NCBI GenBank assembly: GCA_003171295.1
Contig: PMYF01000817.1
Coordinates: forward strand, 5,687-22,775
Source: Acidobacteriota bacterium
GTDB lineage: Bacteria; Acidobacteriota; Terriglobia; UBA7540
Reading direction: 5' to 3'
Length of the DNA stretch: 17,089 nt
In this document: piece by piece, positions 8,066 to 15,740 of the stretch
Numbering within the stretch: the first letter of the stretch is position 1
Layout: each line of letters opens with the position of its first letter
Translations under genes and position numbers: made by a program
The notes under the pieces: model-generated
The model's database searches: none
What the model saw: only the letters and a program-made list of their open reading frames with translations
Told to the model about the DNA's origin: nothing

Positions 8066-8159
8066 TCATAAGGCTGGATCATCACCCAGCGCGCCGCCAA
8101 AGTAAATTAGCTCGCGATGCTCGCCCAACGCCCCCTCCTCTCAAACGTCGGAGGTTAAA

Positions 8160-8372
8160 ATGCCCGGACCTGGGATGGAACTTATCGGGGAAGAGGAAAA
8201 GCTGGAAAGGGATGCTGCCCAAAACAGCGAGCCTCTTGCAGCGGGCGATCAACATCAGCATGGGGGTTTCCGATGCCGGATTGTGCTCAGCCTTCGGGGT
8301 GAGGATTCGCGGCGGATTCCACGAGGTCGATCGCCATTCCGCCGGGTCGCGGAAAAGTATCTGCAATCCTGA
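8160..8372 (+). CDS. Possible small leader ORF, unknown
   Basis: A 70-codon frame in the long isomerase leader starts with ATG five bases after GGAGG. The protein is hydrophilic and charged (begins MPGPGMELIGEEEKLE), with no signal peptide, membrane segment or family I recognise. It ends about 80 bases before the isomerase start. It could be a leader peptide, the relic of a former gene, or chance. The ribosome-binding site is the only positive evidence. Confidence 0.2.
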   Translation: MPGPGMELIGEEEKLERDAAQNSEPLAAGDQHQHGGFRCRIVLSLRGEDSRRIPRGRSPFRRVAEKYLQS

Positions 8373-8453
8373 CCTGAGCGAGGCATTGTGAATCAGCCGG
8401 GCCGCACACTGGCTCCAGGTTCTTGGCAGGCGGCCAAGGGAAAGGGGGAGCAA

Positions 8454-9791
8454 ATGGCAGGAAACAAAGAGAATGGCCACGTTCGGCTGGGGATCACCGT
8501 ATTGTGTAATCCCTTGGAGGTCGGAGCCCATCAGGCTCCCGAGCTTTTGCAGCAGCTTGAGCAGCTCTTCGCCGGGGAGGGGATGGGGAGGCTGACCGTC
8601 TTCCGCTCTCCCGCCGCCGTAACCGACCCCGCATCGGCGGTAAATGTCGGCAAGTATTTTTACGATCAGCGCGTGGACGCTGCCTGTGTGCTGGCCGCCA
8701 GTTGGTTTGAGGACTACCTGGTTTTGGATCTGCTGGAAGAATGCGATGTCCCGGTAATCGCCTGGGCGCGGCCGGGCATGGAAACGGGCTCGCTTTGCGG
8801 CATGCAACAGCTGGGTTTCGTCCTGCGCCAGCTCAACAAGCCGCACTGCTTCCTGTTTGACCACGTTTGCGCTCCGGCGCCCTTGAAGCAGGCCTGGGAG
8901 TTCGCAACGGCAGCGGCAGTGCGGCGCCAGTTGCGGCGCGCCCGTATCGGGATACTAGGACGGCAGATCCAGGGGATGATGGAGATCACCGGGCACGAGT
9001 TGGCGCTGAAGAAACTGCTGGGGCCGCGGGTCACGGGCATCGACACTCACGTCTTCCTGGAGCGTGCCGGCAGAGTTCCCTCCGCCTCGGTGGCTGGGCA
9101 GTGGAAGGAACTCAAGTCCGAAGTGGGACAGGTGACCGCCGGAGAGGAAGCAGGCGTTGAGTCCCTGCAGGTCTACACGGCCCTCAAGGAGATCGTTGCG
9201 GAGCTCGGGCTCTCAGCGGTGGCCGTCGGCTGCTATCCCCACCTTATGGGCAAGGTGTGCCTGGCCGCATCTCTATTGGGGGAACAGGGTGTTCCGGTTT
9301 CCTGTGAAGGGGACATCAATGGCGCCTTGGGGATGCTGATGCTGACGAGGCTTACAGGCTGCCCCATACACAATACGGACTTGCTCGATCCGATCCCCGC
9401 GGAGAATTCGATCATCTTCTCCCATTGCGGCTCTGGAGGGTTCTCCCTGGCGGCTAACCGTTCCGAGGTAACCCTCGGGCCCGTGCGCTTGATGAACTGC
9501 GGGCTTTGCTGCCTGTTTACCGCCCGGCCGGGAGCGGTAACGCTGATCAATATCGTGCCCACGCTGGGGGGGTATCGGATGGCGGCCTTGTTTGGAGAGG
9601 CAATAAGAACCGACATGGTTTTCCCCGGTAACCCGCTGCGCGTCCAATTCCACTCCGACTATCGCGAGATTCTGTCCTGGATCGCAGAACGCGGATTAGG
9701 ACATCACTGGATGGCTGCCTATGGCGATCTGCGCCGGCCGCTGGGCGATTTGGCAGCCATGACGGACTGCGAATATCTTACCTTGGCTTGA
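8454..9791 (+). CDS. L-fucose isomerase-like protein
   Basis: A 445-residue cytoplasmic protein of the L-fucose/L-arabinose isomerase fold, expected to interconvert an aldose and a ketose using Mn2+. The C-terminal half carries the family signature SCEGDINGAL (283-292), then NTDLLD (307-312) and FSHCGSGGFSLA (322-333). Glu285 and Asp309 are 24 residues apart, the same spacing as the catalytic Glu337/Asp361 pair I recall for E. coli FucI. The paired His417-His418 (GLGHHW) could supply the C-terminal metal ligand. At 445 residues it is much shorter than FucI (about 590), as in many uncharacterised relatives. The start at 8454 is preferred over an upstream in-frame ATG at 8388 because GGGGGAG lies just before it. 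First gene of the forward operon. The real substrate is unknown; it may not be fucose. Confidence 0.85.
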   Translation: MAGNKENGHVRLGITVLCNPLEVGAHQAPELLQQLEQLFAGEGMGRLTVFRSPAAVTDPASAVNVGKYFYDQRVDAACVLAASWFEDYLVLDLLEECDVPVIAWARPGMETGSLCGMQQLGFVLRQLNKPHCFLFDHVCAPAPLKQAWEFATAAAVRRQLRRARIGILGRQIQGMMEITGHELALKKLLGPRVTGIDTHVFLERAGRVPSASVAGQWKELKSEVGQVTAGEEAGVESLQVYTALKEIVAELGLSAVAVGCYPHLMGKVCLAASLLGEQGVPVSCEGDINGALGMLMLTRLTGCPIHNTDLLDPIPAENSIIFSHCGSGGFSLAANRSEVTLGPVRLMNCGLCCLFTARPGAVTLINIVPTLGGYRMAALFGEAIRTDMVFPGNPLRVQFHSDYREILSWIAERGLGHHWMAAYGDLRRPLGDLAAMTDCEYLTLA

Positions 9792-10091
9792 CCTGGGCAG
9801 AAATCCGAATTCGCGGCTCATGGGGCGGACCTGAATCGCGAGGGATTGGAATCAAGATAAGGCCCTGGTCGCCCTCCGGCGTGCACACTGCCTAGCCGGC
9901 GGAAAATTGTCTGGCTATGGTTGAGGCACTGCAGGCCGTGGTCCCGTTAAGCGAGCAATTTTATGTATGTCGAACCAAGGATGCCTGCTGGTTGGGTAAC
10001 TGCGAATGTGGAGTGGGTGATCATAGTCTCCGGGAAAAAGTAGTAGTTCTTTGCCTGACATTATACGAGCCGAGGGAGGGGAAGTTATTCC
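9792..10091. other. 300-bp spacer between isomerase and URO-D-like genes
   Basis: No recognisable gene. A 71-codon frame (9917-10132) overlaps the next gene and lacks a ribosome-binding site. There is no copy of the shared operator and no convincing terminator, so read-through from the isomerase is possible. A TTATAC -10-like sequence near 10060 hints at an internal promoter but has no clear -35 box. Confidence 0.45.
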
Positions 10092-11378
10092 ATGAACTCA
10101 CGGGAGCGCTTGATCGCAGCGATCCGGCATGAAAAGCCGGATCACGTGCCGATGTATTGTTGGTGTTTTGGTTTTCCGGCTCCGCCGCACTTGCGGTGGC
10201 AGCAGAATGGTCGTGAGGTGCCCTTTTGGTATACGATGCGGCTGGAGCACCTCCACACCTTGCCTGAACCATGGACCCTCCAAGATGACTTTCAGAGAGT
10301 GCTGCGCTGGTTCAGCTTGGGATTGGATGACGTTCTGGAGGTTTCGCCTCCTTGGGGAGTCCACCCCGAAGTGTCTTTCCGCGATTGGCAGGAACCACCC
10401 ACTCGAACCGAGCCTTACTGGCTTCTCTACCGCGAATACAGCACGCCAGCAGGTGTCCTTCGCCATATCGTGCGGCGGACGGACGAAAAGGTCGAACCCG
10501 GTTGGGTGGTGCAACCGGACAAGGCGGTGCTCATTGAAGACTTCAACATCCCGCGCGCGGTGAAGCATGCTGTCGCCGACCCCGAGGACCTTCCCAAGGT
10601 GCGGTACATCCTGCAAGACCCGACTGCCAGCCAGCTCGCGGCCTATCGGGAGAGGATGGCGCATGTCCGCCGCTTCGCTGACGAGCACGGAGTGCTGGTC
10701 CAGGGGTGGAGTGCCTTCGGCATGGACCTTGTCGCGTGGCTTTGCGGTGTGGAGCCCGCAGTGATGGCCGCCATGACAGAGCCCGATTTCTTCCAGGAAC
10801 TCATCGAGATCATCGACGCATTTGACAAACGGCGGACAGAAATCATGCTGGAAGTGGGAGGCGTGGACCTGGTGGTGGAGCGCGGCTGGTATAGCTCCAC
10901 CGATTTCTGGTCGCCGGCCCTCTTTGCACGATACCTCCTGCCTGGGCTGCAAAAACTGGTCACTACAGTGCACCAGGCGGGAAAGCATTTTGCTTTCGTC
11001 ATGACCACTGGAACCCTGGCCATGTCCAACGTGCTCCTGGCGTCGGGGATCGACCTGCTCTACTACATTGATCCCGTGCAGGGCAAGCCTGATCTTGACG
11101 AAGTCAAGAGGAGATTCACAGGTCGCATCGCTTTGGCCGGTGGGGTCAGCAGCGCCGTGACGCTGCATGGAGGATCACGCGAAGAAATCCGGCAGGCAGT
11201 GCATACTGCTGTCAGCAAGCTGGGACCGGCCGGCTTTATCCTGGCCCCTGTTGACGCCCTTTTCCCAGACACGCCGTGGTCGGGCCTGGAAGCCATGATC
11301 GAAGCTTGGCGGGAGGTTAGAGATGTTCGCAGCGATTCATCCGAAGGAACTCCTCGGTTGATCGCGAGGTCAAACTGA
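10092..11378 (+). CDS. URO-D-fold protein (uroporphyrinogen decarboxylase-like superfamily)
   Basis: A 428-residue protein of the URO-D/methyltransferase superfamily. Evidence is the N-terminal motif RERLIAAIRHEKPDHVP (4-20), the central segments FGMDLVAWLCG (209-219) and DFFQELIEIIDAF (232-244), and the C-terminal IALAGGVSS (346-354) and GFILAPVDALFPDTPW (381-396). Relatives are heme-pathway decarboxylases or corrinoid methyltransferases such as MtaA. It does not look like HemE, and the methyltransferase zinc motif H-x-C-G is replaced by Met304-x-Thr306-Gly307. The later Cys ligand also seems absent (PVDALF at 386-391). No corrinoid protein is nearby. GAGGGAGGGG precedes the ATG. Operon context implies a carbohydrate substrate, which is inference. 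The fold call is firm, the reaction unknown. Confidence 0.85.
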   Translation: MNSRERLIAAIRHEKPDHVPMYCWCFGFPAPPHLRWQQNGREVPFWYTMRLEHLHTLPEPWTLQDDFQRVLRWFSLGLDDVLEVSPPWGVHPEVSFRDWQEPPTRTEPYWLLYREYSTPAGVLRHIVRRTDEKVEPGWVVQPDKAVLIEDFNIPRAVKHAVADPEDLPKVRYILQDPTASQLAAYRERMAHVRRFADEHGVLVQGWSAFGMDLVAWLCGVEPAVMAAMTEPDFFQELIEIIDAFDKRRTEIMLEVGGVDLVVERGWYSSTDFWSPALFARYLLPGLQKLVTTVHQAGKHFAFVMTTGTLAMSNVLLASGIDLLYYIDPVQGKPDLDEVKRRFTGRIALAGGVSSAVTLHGGSREEIRQAVHTAVSKLGPAGFILAPVDALFPDTPWSGLEAMIEAWREVRDVRSDSSEGTPRLIARSN

Positions 11379-11515
11379 GCTGGTTTGCAGTGCCCTCATG
11401 GCATCAGAAGGCTAGGCTTAGGCGCCTTAGCTGGGCTATGTTGGTAGGGCACTGGGGCGGTAAGCGCTCAGGTGGCCGTGTTGCCGGAGCATAATGAGCA
11501 AAGAGGTGCTTTGCC

Positions 11516-12724
11516 ATGAGAATAACCAATGTGGACTGCACGGTCTTGCTGGTGCCGGATTACAACGCGGAGGCTTGTGATTCAGCGCAGGACACGATCG
11601 TCGTCAGCGTACATACCGACGAAGGAATCACAGGGATTGGCGAAGTGGATTCGAATCCCTGGGTCGTGAAGACGCTCATCGAGGCGCCGGGTTCCCACAT
11701 CATGGCGTTAGGTCTCACGGAATTGCTGGTGGGGCAAGACCCCACTCAACCCCAGGCGATATGGGATCGTCTTTACACTTTTTCGGCCATGACGGGGAGG
11801 CGTGGAGCCGGCATATGCGCTATCGGCGCCCTGGACATGGCCATCTGGGATATCTACGGCAAGGCGACCGGCAGGCCCGTGTGGCAACTGCTGGGTGGCG
11901 CTCGGCAGGAATTCATTACGCCCTATGCGAGCTTGATGCCTGATGGCTGGACCCTCTCGGAGTATCGCGAGAGCTTGCTCGAAAAAGTGCGGTGGGCACA
12001 GAGTTTCGGCTTCAGTGCCGCCAAGCTGGAGGTTTGCATCAAGGGCCCCTATGCTCACAATCACCTTCACGAGGGTGACGACGCCATTGTAGAACTGGTG
12101 GCAGCATGCCGGGAAGTTGCAGGCCCGGCGATGACACTGATGGTCGACGTCGCGTATTGTTGGTCCGATTGGAAAGAGGCCCTAAGAGTGCTCCGCCGTC
12201 TGGAACAATACGACATCTTTCTTGTTGAGACTCCTCTGCCCTCTGACGACCTCGAGGGGTACGCAAAGTTGTCTGATGCAACTCAAATCCGCATAGCTGC
12301 CGGCGAGTGGCTGCAGACTCGGTTCGAGTTCGCGGAACTCATGGAACGAGGATGCGTTGGCGTCGTGCAGCCGGATATCGGCCGCGTGGGGGGAATTACC
12401 GAAGCGGTGCGCGTGGTCCAAATGGCCTTGGAGCGTGGCAAAATCGTAGTCCCGCATTGCTGGAAGACCGGGATCAGCGTTGCTGCGACCGCTCACGTGG
12501 CAGCCGTTGCGCCCAATTGCCGTTTCATGGAATTCCAGCCGTCCCCTGTGGCGTATTCTCGTTTGCGCAGAGAGCTTGTGGAAGAAGAACTCAAGGTTGT
12601 GAATGGCAAGATCCCCCTACCGCAACGGCCGGGGCTGGGATTCGAACTTCGGCCTGCCGCATTGGCTGAGTTCGCGGCAGCCGCTGAACAGAAATACGCG
12701 ATCGGCAAAGTCGTTGTTTCCTGA
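11516..12724 (+). CDS. Mandelate racemase/muconate lactonizing enzyme family (enolase superfamily) dehydratase-like
   Basis: A 402-residue enolase-superfamily enzyme, most likely a sugar-acid dehydratase acting by proton abstraction next to a carboxylate held by Mg2+. The N-terminal capping domain holds GAGICAIGALDMAIWDIYGKATGRPV (98-122, family signature). The barrel supplies metal ligands Asp211 (MVDVAY), Glu238 (VETPLP) and Glu264 (AAGEW). The His-Asp dyad is Asp287 (QPDIGR) and His314 (VPHCWKTG), and Glu339 is the usual eighth-strand acid. The second-strand K-x-K of the mandelate racemase subgroup reads Lys170-Leu-Glu172. A 137-base spacer separates it from the URO-D-like gene; AGAGG precedes the ATG. 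Expected role is dehydration of an aldonate to a 2-keto-3-deoxy acid. The exact substrate cannot be told. Confidence 0.9.
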   Translation: MRITNVDCTVLLVPDYNAEACDSAQDTIVVSVHTDEGITGIGEVDSNPWVVKTLIEAPGSHIMALGLTELLVGQDPTQPQAIWDRLYTFSAMTGRRGAGICAIGALDMAIWDIYGKATGRPVWQLLGGARQEFITPYASLMPDGWTLSEYRESLLEKVRWAQSFGFSAAKLEVCIKGPYAHNHLHEGDDAIVELVAACREVAGPAMTLMVDVAYCWSDWKEALRVLRRLEQYDIFLVETPLPSDDLEGYAKLSDATQIRIAAGEWLQTRFEFAELMERGCVGVVQPDIGRVGGITEAVRVVQMALERGKIVVPHCWKTGISVAATAHVAAVAPNCRFMEFQPSPVAYSRLRRELVEEELKVVNGKIPLPQRPGLGFELRPAALAEFAAAAEQKYAIGKVVVS

Positions 12725-12815
12725 AGCTGCCCGTGGACGGGATTCGCAAGATTGAACATCTGTTCAAATCTGTGGCTTATCAATGGTCGAGATCTATGAA
12801 AGGAGACAGAGAAGA

Positions 12816-13787
12816 GTGCGCATCTCTCAGCGTTCAATTGTCGATGTGAGTCTGCTCGTGCTGGTCAACGGCATGTGGGCAGCGCAATATGCTGCATACA
12901 AGATCGCGACTGAAAAAATGGGGCCCATCACGGTGAGTGCATGGGCCTTCCTCTTCGCAGCGCTGGTTCTTTTGCCGTTCCTTGTGCGTGAACGCCGTCA
13001 CCACTCGGGTCCTGGGGATTCTACTCCTAAGACTTCTAGCGCCATTACCCCAGACGAACGGTCGCTGTTGAACAAGCGTAATATCATCGGCTTTCTGATG
13101 CTTGGCGTCTTGGGGCTCATCCCTGCTTCCGCGTTTCTGGCCTGGGGGATAGACCGCTCCTCCGCGTCGAATGCTTCCCTTATTTATCTCACGGTGCCCA
13201 TCACTACCGCAGTTTTGGCCTCCTTTATACTTAAGGAGAAGATGACGGCAGTTCGGTGGGCGAGTCTATTTGTTGCCTTGACGGGTGTGCTGATTCTCTC
13301 CGACGTTGATTGGCGTCACCTGCAGCTCAGCAATGGAAAGTTCCTTCTCGGGAATATGCTGGTGCTGGTGGCGTGCACCGCCAGTTCCTTCTACAACGTT
13401 TTCTGCAAGGAACTCTTGAGACGCTTTACGCCGCTGGAAGTGTTGATTTATGGATACCTGCTCGCCGTAGTCGTAAGTCTGCCTTTCCTGGTTTGGGTCG
13501 AACCCATTTCGTTGGCGGCCGTCAGAAGTTACGGACCCAGCACTTGGTTTGCTGTCCTGGTGTTGAGCGTGTTCAGTTGGGGATTAGCCATGGTGGTGTG
13601 GGCGATTCTTTTGAAGCGCCTAGATGTGAGCCAGGCGTCCGTGTCGATATACCTTCTGCCGTTCTTTGGAGTTATCATCTCGGCGCTGACTCTGAAGGAG
13701 AGGATTACCCCAATCATGATGGTTGGAGGTTTGGTTACTTTAGCGGGGACCATTCTGATTACAAGCCTGAAACCGTCCTCAAGCTGA
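12816..13787 (+). CDS. EamA-family (DMT superfamily) transporter
   Basis: An inner-membrane protein with about ten hydrophobic segments arranged as two EamA repeats (first about residues 10-150, second about 165-310). Typical motifs are an N-terminal NGMWAAQYAAYK, the segment IYLTVPITTAVLASFILKEK and a C-terminal IYLLPFFGVIISALTLKE repeat. It probably moves a metabolite of the pathway, in or out. I chose the GTG at 12816 (323 residues) over an in-frame ATG at 12783 because AGGAGA (12801-12806) lies nine bases before it and the extra 11 residues are charged and atypical. It is 91 bases after the dehydratase-like gene and 29 bases before the SDR gene, so it is probably in the same operon. Confidence 0.88.
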   Translation: MRISQRSIVDVSLLVLVNGMWAAQYAAYKIATEKMGPITVSAWAFLFAALVLLPFLVRERRHHSGPGDSTPKTSSAITPDERSLLNKRNIIGFLMLGVLGLIPASAFLAWGIDRSSASNASLIYLTVPITTAVLASFILKEKMTAVRWASLFVALTGVLILSDVDWRHLQLSNGKFLLGNMLVLVACTASSFYNVFCKELLRRFTPLEVLIYGYLLAVVVSLPFLVWVEPISLAAVRSYGPSTWFAVLVLSVFSWGLAMVVWAILLKRLDVSQASVSIYLLPFFGVIISALTLKERITPIMMVGGLVTLAGTILITSLKPSSS

Positions 13788-13816
13788 GCCTTACTTCGGA
13801 ATGCAGGGCAAGGAAC

Positions 13817-14590
13817 ATGACCATGAAACTCGAGGGGCGCGTGGCCATCGTGACGGGAGCGGCTCAGGGGATTGGCGCCGCCATAGCTCGTGAGTTTGTG
13901 CGGGAAGGCGCTACCATTGCGGCCATTGACCTGAAGCAGGAGGTCAACCAGGTTTGCCACGATATTCGAGAGCAAGGTGGGCAGGCGAAGTCTTACGTGT
14001 TCGATATTACAGACCCGGATGAATACCGGAGATGCATCGATGAGGTTGCAAGCGAAAAGGGAAGAATCGACATTCTTGTCAACAACGCCGCCATCGCCTT
14101 CTATGCGGATATTTTGCACGACACGCTGGAACAGTGGAGGAAGACCCAGGCGGTCAATTTGGAAGCCATCTACTGGGGTTGCAAGCTGGTTGTCCCCCAT
14201 ATGTTGAGACAACGATGGGGACGCATCATCAGCATCAGCTCCACCCAGGCGCTGGCGACTGAAGGTGAACTTGGAGCATATGCTGCCGCGAAGGGGGGAA
14301 TCATCAGCTTCACGAGATCCTTAGCGGTTGATTTGGCCCCACATGGTGTTCTTGCCAACGCGATTGCGCCGGGGTGTATTCATACCCCGCTTTCGATCGT
14401 CAAAGGCGTGGACGAGACCCAAACCGAATTCTTCCAAGAATGGTACGTGAGGAATCAAAAGATCCCCCTGGCGCGGCCGGGAGAGCCGGAAGAGATTGCA
14501 CGCGTCGCCGTGTTTCTAGCCTCGGATGATTGCTCGTACATTACCGGTCAAACCTTGGTTGTAGATGGTGGACTCACCATAACATCTTGA
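13817..14590 (+). CDS. Short-chain dehydrogenase/reductase, NAD-preferring, classical type
   Basis: A 257-residue classical SDR. The nucleotide motif TGAAQGIG (13-20) is followed by Asp38 at the end of the second strand (AAIDL), which usually means NAD rather than NADP. NNAA (89-92), Asn114, Ser142, Tyr155 and Lys159 (YAAAK) complete the catalytic set, and the C-terminus has PGEPEEIARVAVFLASD and GQTLVVDGG. It most likely oxidises a sugar, polyol or 2-keto-3-deoxy sugar acid. With the dehydratase-like enzyme it recalls the non-phosphorylative L-fucose route, where an SDR oxidises 2-keto-3-deoxyfuconate, but this is only analogy. ATGs at 13817 and 13823 are both possible (AGGG and AGGA each eight bases upstream). 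Last gene of the forward operon. Confidence 0.9.
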   Translation: MTMKLEGRVAIVTGAAQGIGAAIAREFVREGATIAAIDLKQEVNQVCHDIREQGGQAKSYVFDITDPDEYRRCIDEVASEKGRIDILVNNAAIAFYADILHDTLEQWRKTQAVNLEAIYWGCKLVVPHMLRQRWGRIISISSTQALATEGELGAYAAAKGGIISFTRSLAVDLAPHGVLANAIAPGCIHTPLSIVKGVDETQTEFFQEWYVRNQKIPLARPGEPEEIARVAVFLASDDCSYITGQTLVVDGGLTITS

Positions 14591-15139
14591 ACCACCCTAA
14601 CCGGGCTTCTTGAGGGTCGCATAATATAGTGACAGTCCTCGAGCAACGCCGGCAGCTTGCCGGTACCGGGAAATGCCGCCGGGACGGCAGCTGTGCCTCG
14701 CCACAATCTAATCTGCATCAATGAACGTCCATAGTCGCGAGATTTACTGGCTTGAATATCGGTTGGTTCTGGCGGCGAAATGTTTCCTGGCAGTGTCGTC
14801 CTTGCGATTGCCTGGAAGCGGAAAGCACTTCTCCCAGGATTGGCGCAAGGGTACCGACTGGGGTTGTCTCCTGGGCTGAGACAAACCGTTAAGACACGAT
14901 TCGCCCTTCGCTGGAATTGCCTTGTACTGCGAGCCTTCTTTCTTGCAAGCTGTGCTTCGGCTGGTAAAGCGGAGGCCGGCTTTGCGGGGGCGCAACCTGC
15001 CGAAGAATAGCCAGGCGGAAACTCATCCGTTCCATGAGTGAGGGCGGGGTCCTGGATGGCCGCGCCCTCATCAATGGATAGATTTCCCCATTGATCTGGA
15101 ATTTGGACGGTTATGGGGTAGGCCGGGTTTCTCATCGCA
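14591..15139. other. Non-coding or decayed DNA after the operon
   Basis: About 550 bases with no credible gene on either strand. Open frames here lack ribosome-binding sites and have compositions unlike the neighbouring proteins. The operon terminator should lie near its start; the weak ACCCT/AGGGT pairing just after the stop codon and the GC-rich hairpins at 14649-14688 are candidates. Confidence 0.5.
14649..14688. repeat. GC-rich paired hairpins, possible dispersed repeat
   Basis: CCGGCA-GCT-TGCCGG (14649-14663) is a perfect short hairpin, followed at once by GCCG-(6)-CGGC (14675-14688) in the context GCCGCCGGGACGGCAGCTGTGCC. From memory, intergenic elements of the form 'GCCGGCA..TGCCGG ... 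GCCGGGACGGC..CTGTGCC' are scattered through Solibacter-like genomes. It may be one such copy and could end transcription of the operon. Confidence 0.45.
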
Positions 15140-15358
15140 CTAACTCTCACGCCCCATCTGGGATGTGGGAGGCTCCTGGTGGGCCACCGCTTTCTGCTGG
15201 TACATGGCGGTGTCGGCCCGCCCCAAGACCTCCCGCATGGTTTCGCCCGCTTGCCATTCCACCAAGCCGATGGCTGCGTCCATGTTCACCTTGGCCGCGT
15301 CTGTGCCGAGTTGAACCGTATATTCGCCAAGAACCCATCTTCGCAGGCGTTCCATGTG
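15140..15358 (-). pseudogene. C-terminal remnant of a GGDEF (diguanylate cyclase) domain
   Basis: The minus-strand frame reads MERLRRWVLGEYTV, then MDAAIGLVEWQAGETMREVL, then GRADTAMYQQKA and a stop. This fits the last 60 or so residues of a GGDEF domain: the final beta-strands and the conserved R-A-D-x-A-M-Y-x-x-K helix. The GG(D/E)EF active-site loop itself and everything before it are missing. The frame upstream is interrupted, and another frame (ITKIDEAEAAGEVVWQLARF near 15490-15420) looks coding-like but does not join. It is a gene in decay, unrelated to the carbohydrate locus. Confidence 0.65.
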
Positions 15359-15740
15359 GCTTCTTGCATTCCCCACGCTTCCCGTTTCCAGCTCAGCCGG
15401 GATGAAACAGAAGTTTTGAAAAACGAGCAAGTTGCCACACCACTTCGCCTGCTGCCTCAGCCTCGTCAATCTTCGTTATAGGCAATTCAAACCAGCATCT
15501 TTAGCGCGTTTTCTCACCAGACTCTGGCTCTTTTCATCGGGTGGTCGAAAGGGCGCAGTGGAATCTGACTGGATGTTCTTCACGGGAAGCCCCGCCAAAA
15601 TTGTGGGTCCTCGCCCTTGATCCATCTCGCACCCCGCCAGCGGCCAAGAACTGAACGAAAGCCGGACCAAACCTGATACATTAGCTCCGCCTTTTAATGC
15701 GGCCGGAGAGAGACTGTCCGGTTAGTGATGGGAGGAGAAG
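15359..15740. other. Spacer upstream of the second SDR
   Basis: No intact gene recognised. It probably holds more debris of the broken GGDEF gene and the promoter of the following SDR, whose boxes I cannot assign with confidence. Confidence 0.4.

Noticed and set aside
8082..8864. A 260-codon open frame on the minus strand
   Set aside because: Its 5' half is antisense to the isomerase-like gene and its 3' half overlaps the isomerase leader and lies close to the operator; no family signal.
9917..10132. A 71-codon frame before the URO-D-like gene
   Set aside because: Overlaps the start of a strong gene in another frame and lacks a ribosome-binding site.
10098..11168. A 356-codon open frame on the minus strand
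   Set aside because: Antisense to the URO-D-like gene, with shadow-type composition.
11647..11658. GGATTCGAATCC, resembling a tRNA T-arm
   Set aside because: It lies inside the enolase-superfamily coding region and no acceptor, D or anticodon arms surround it.
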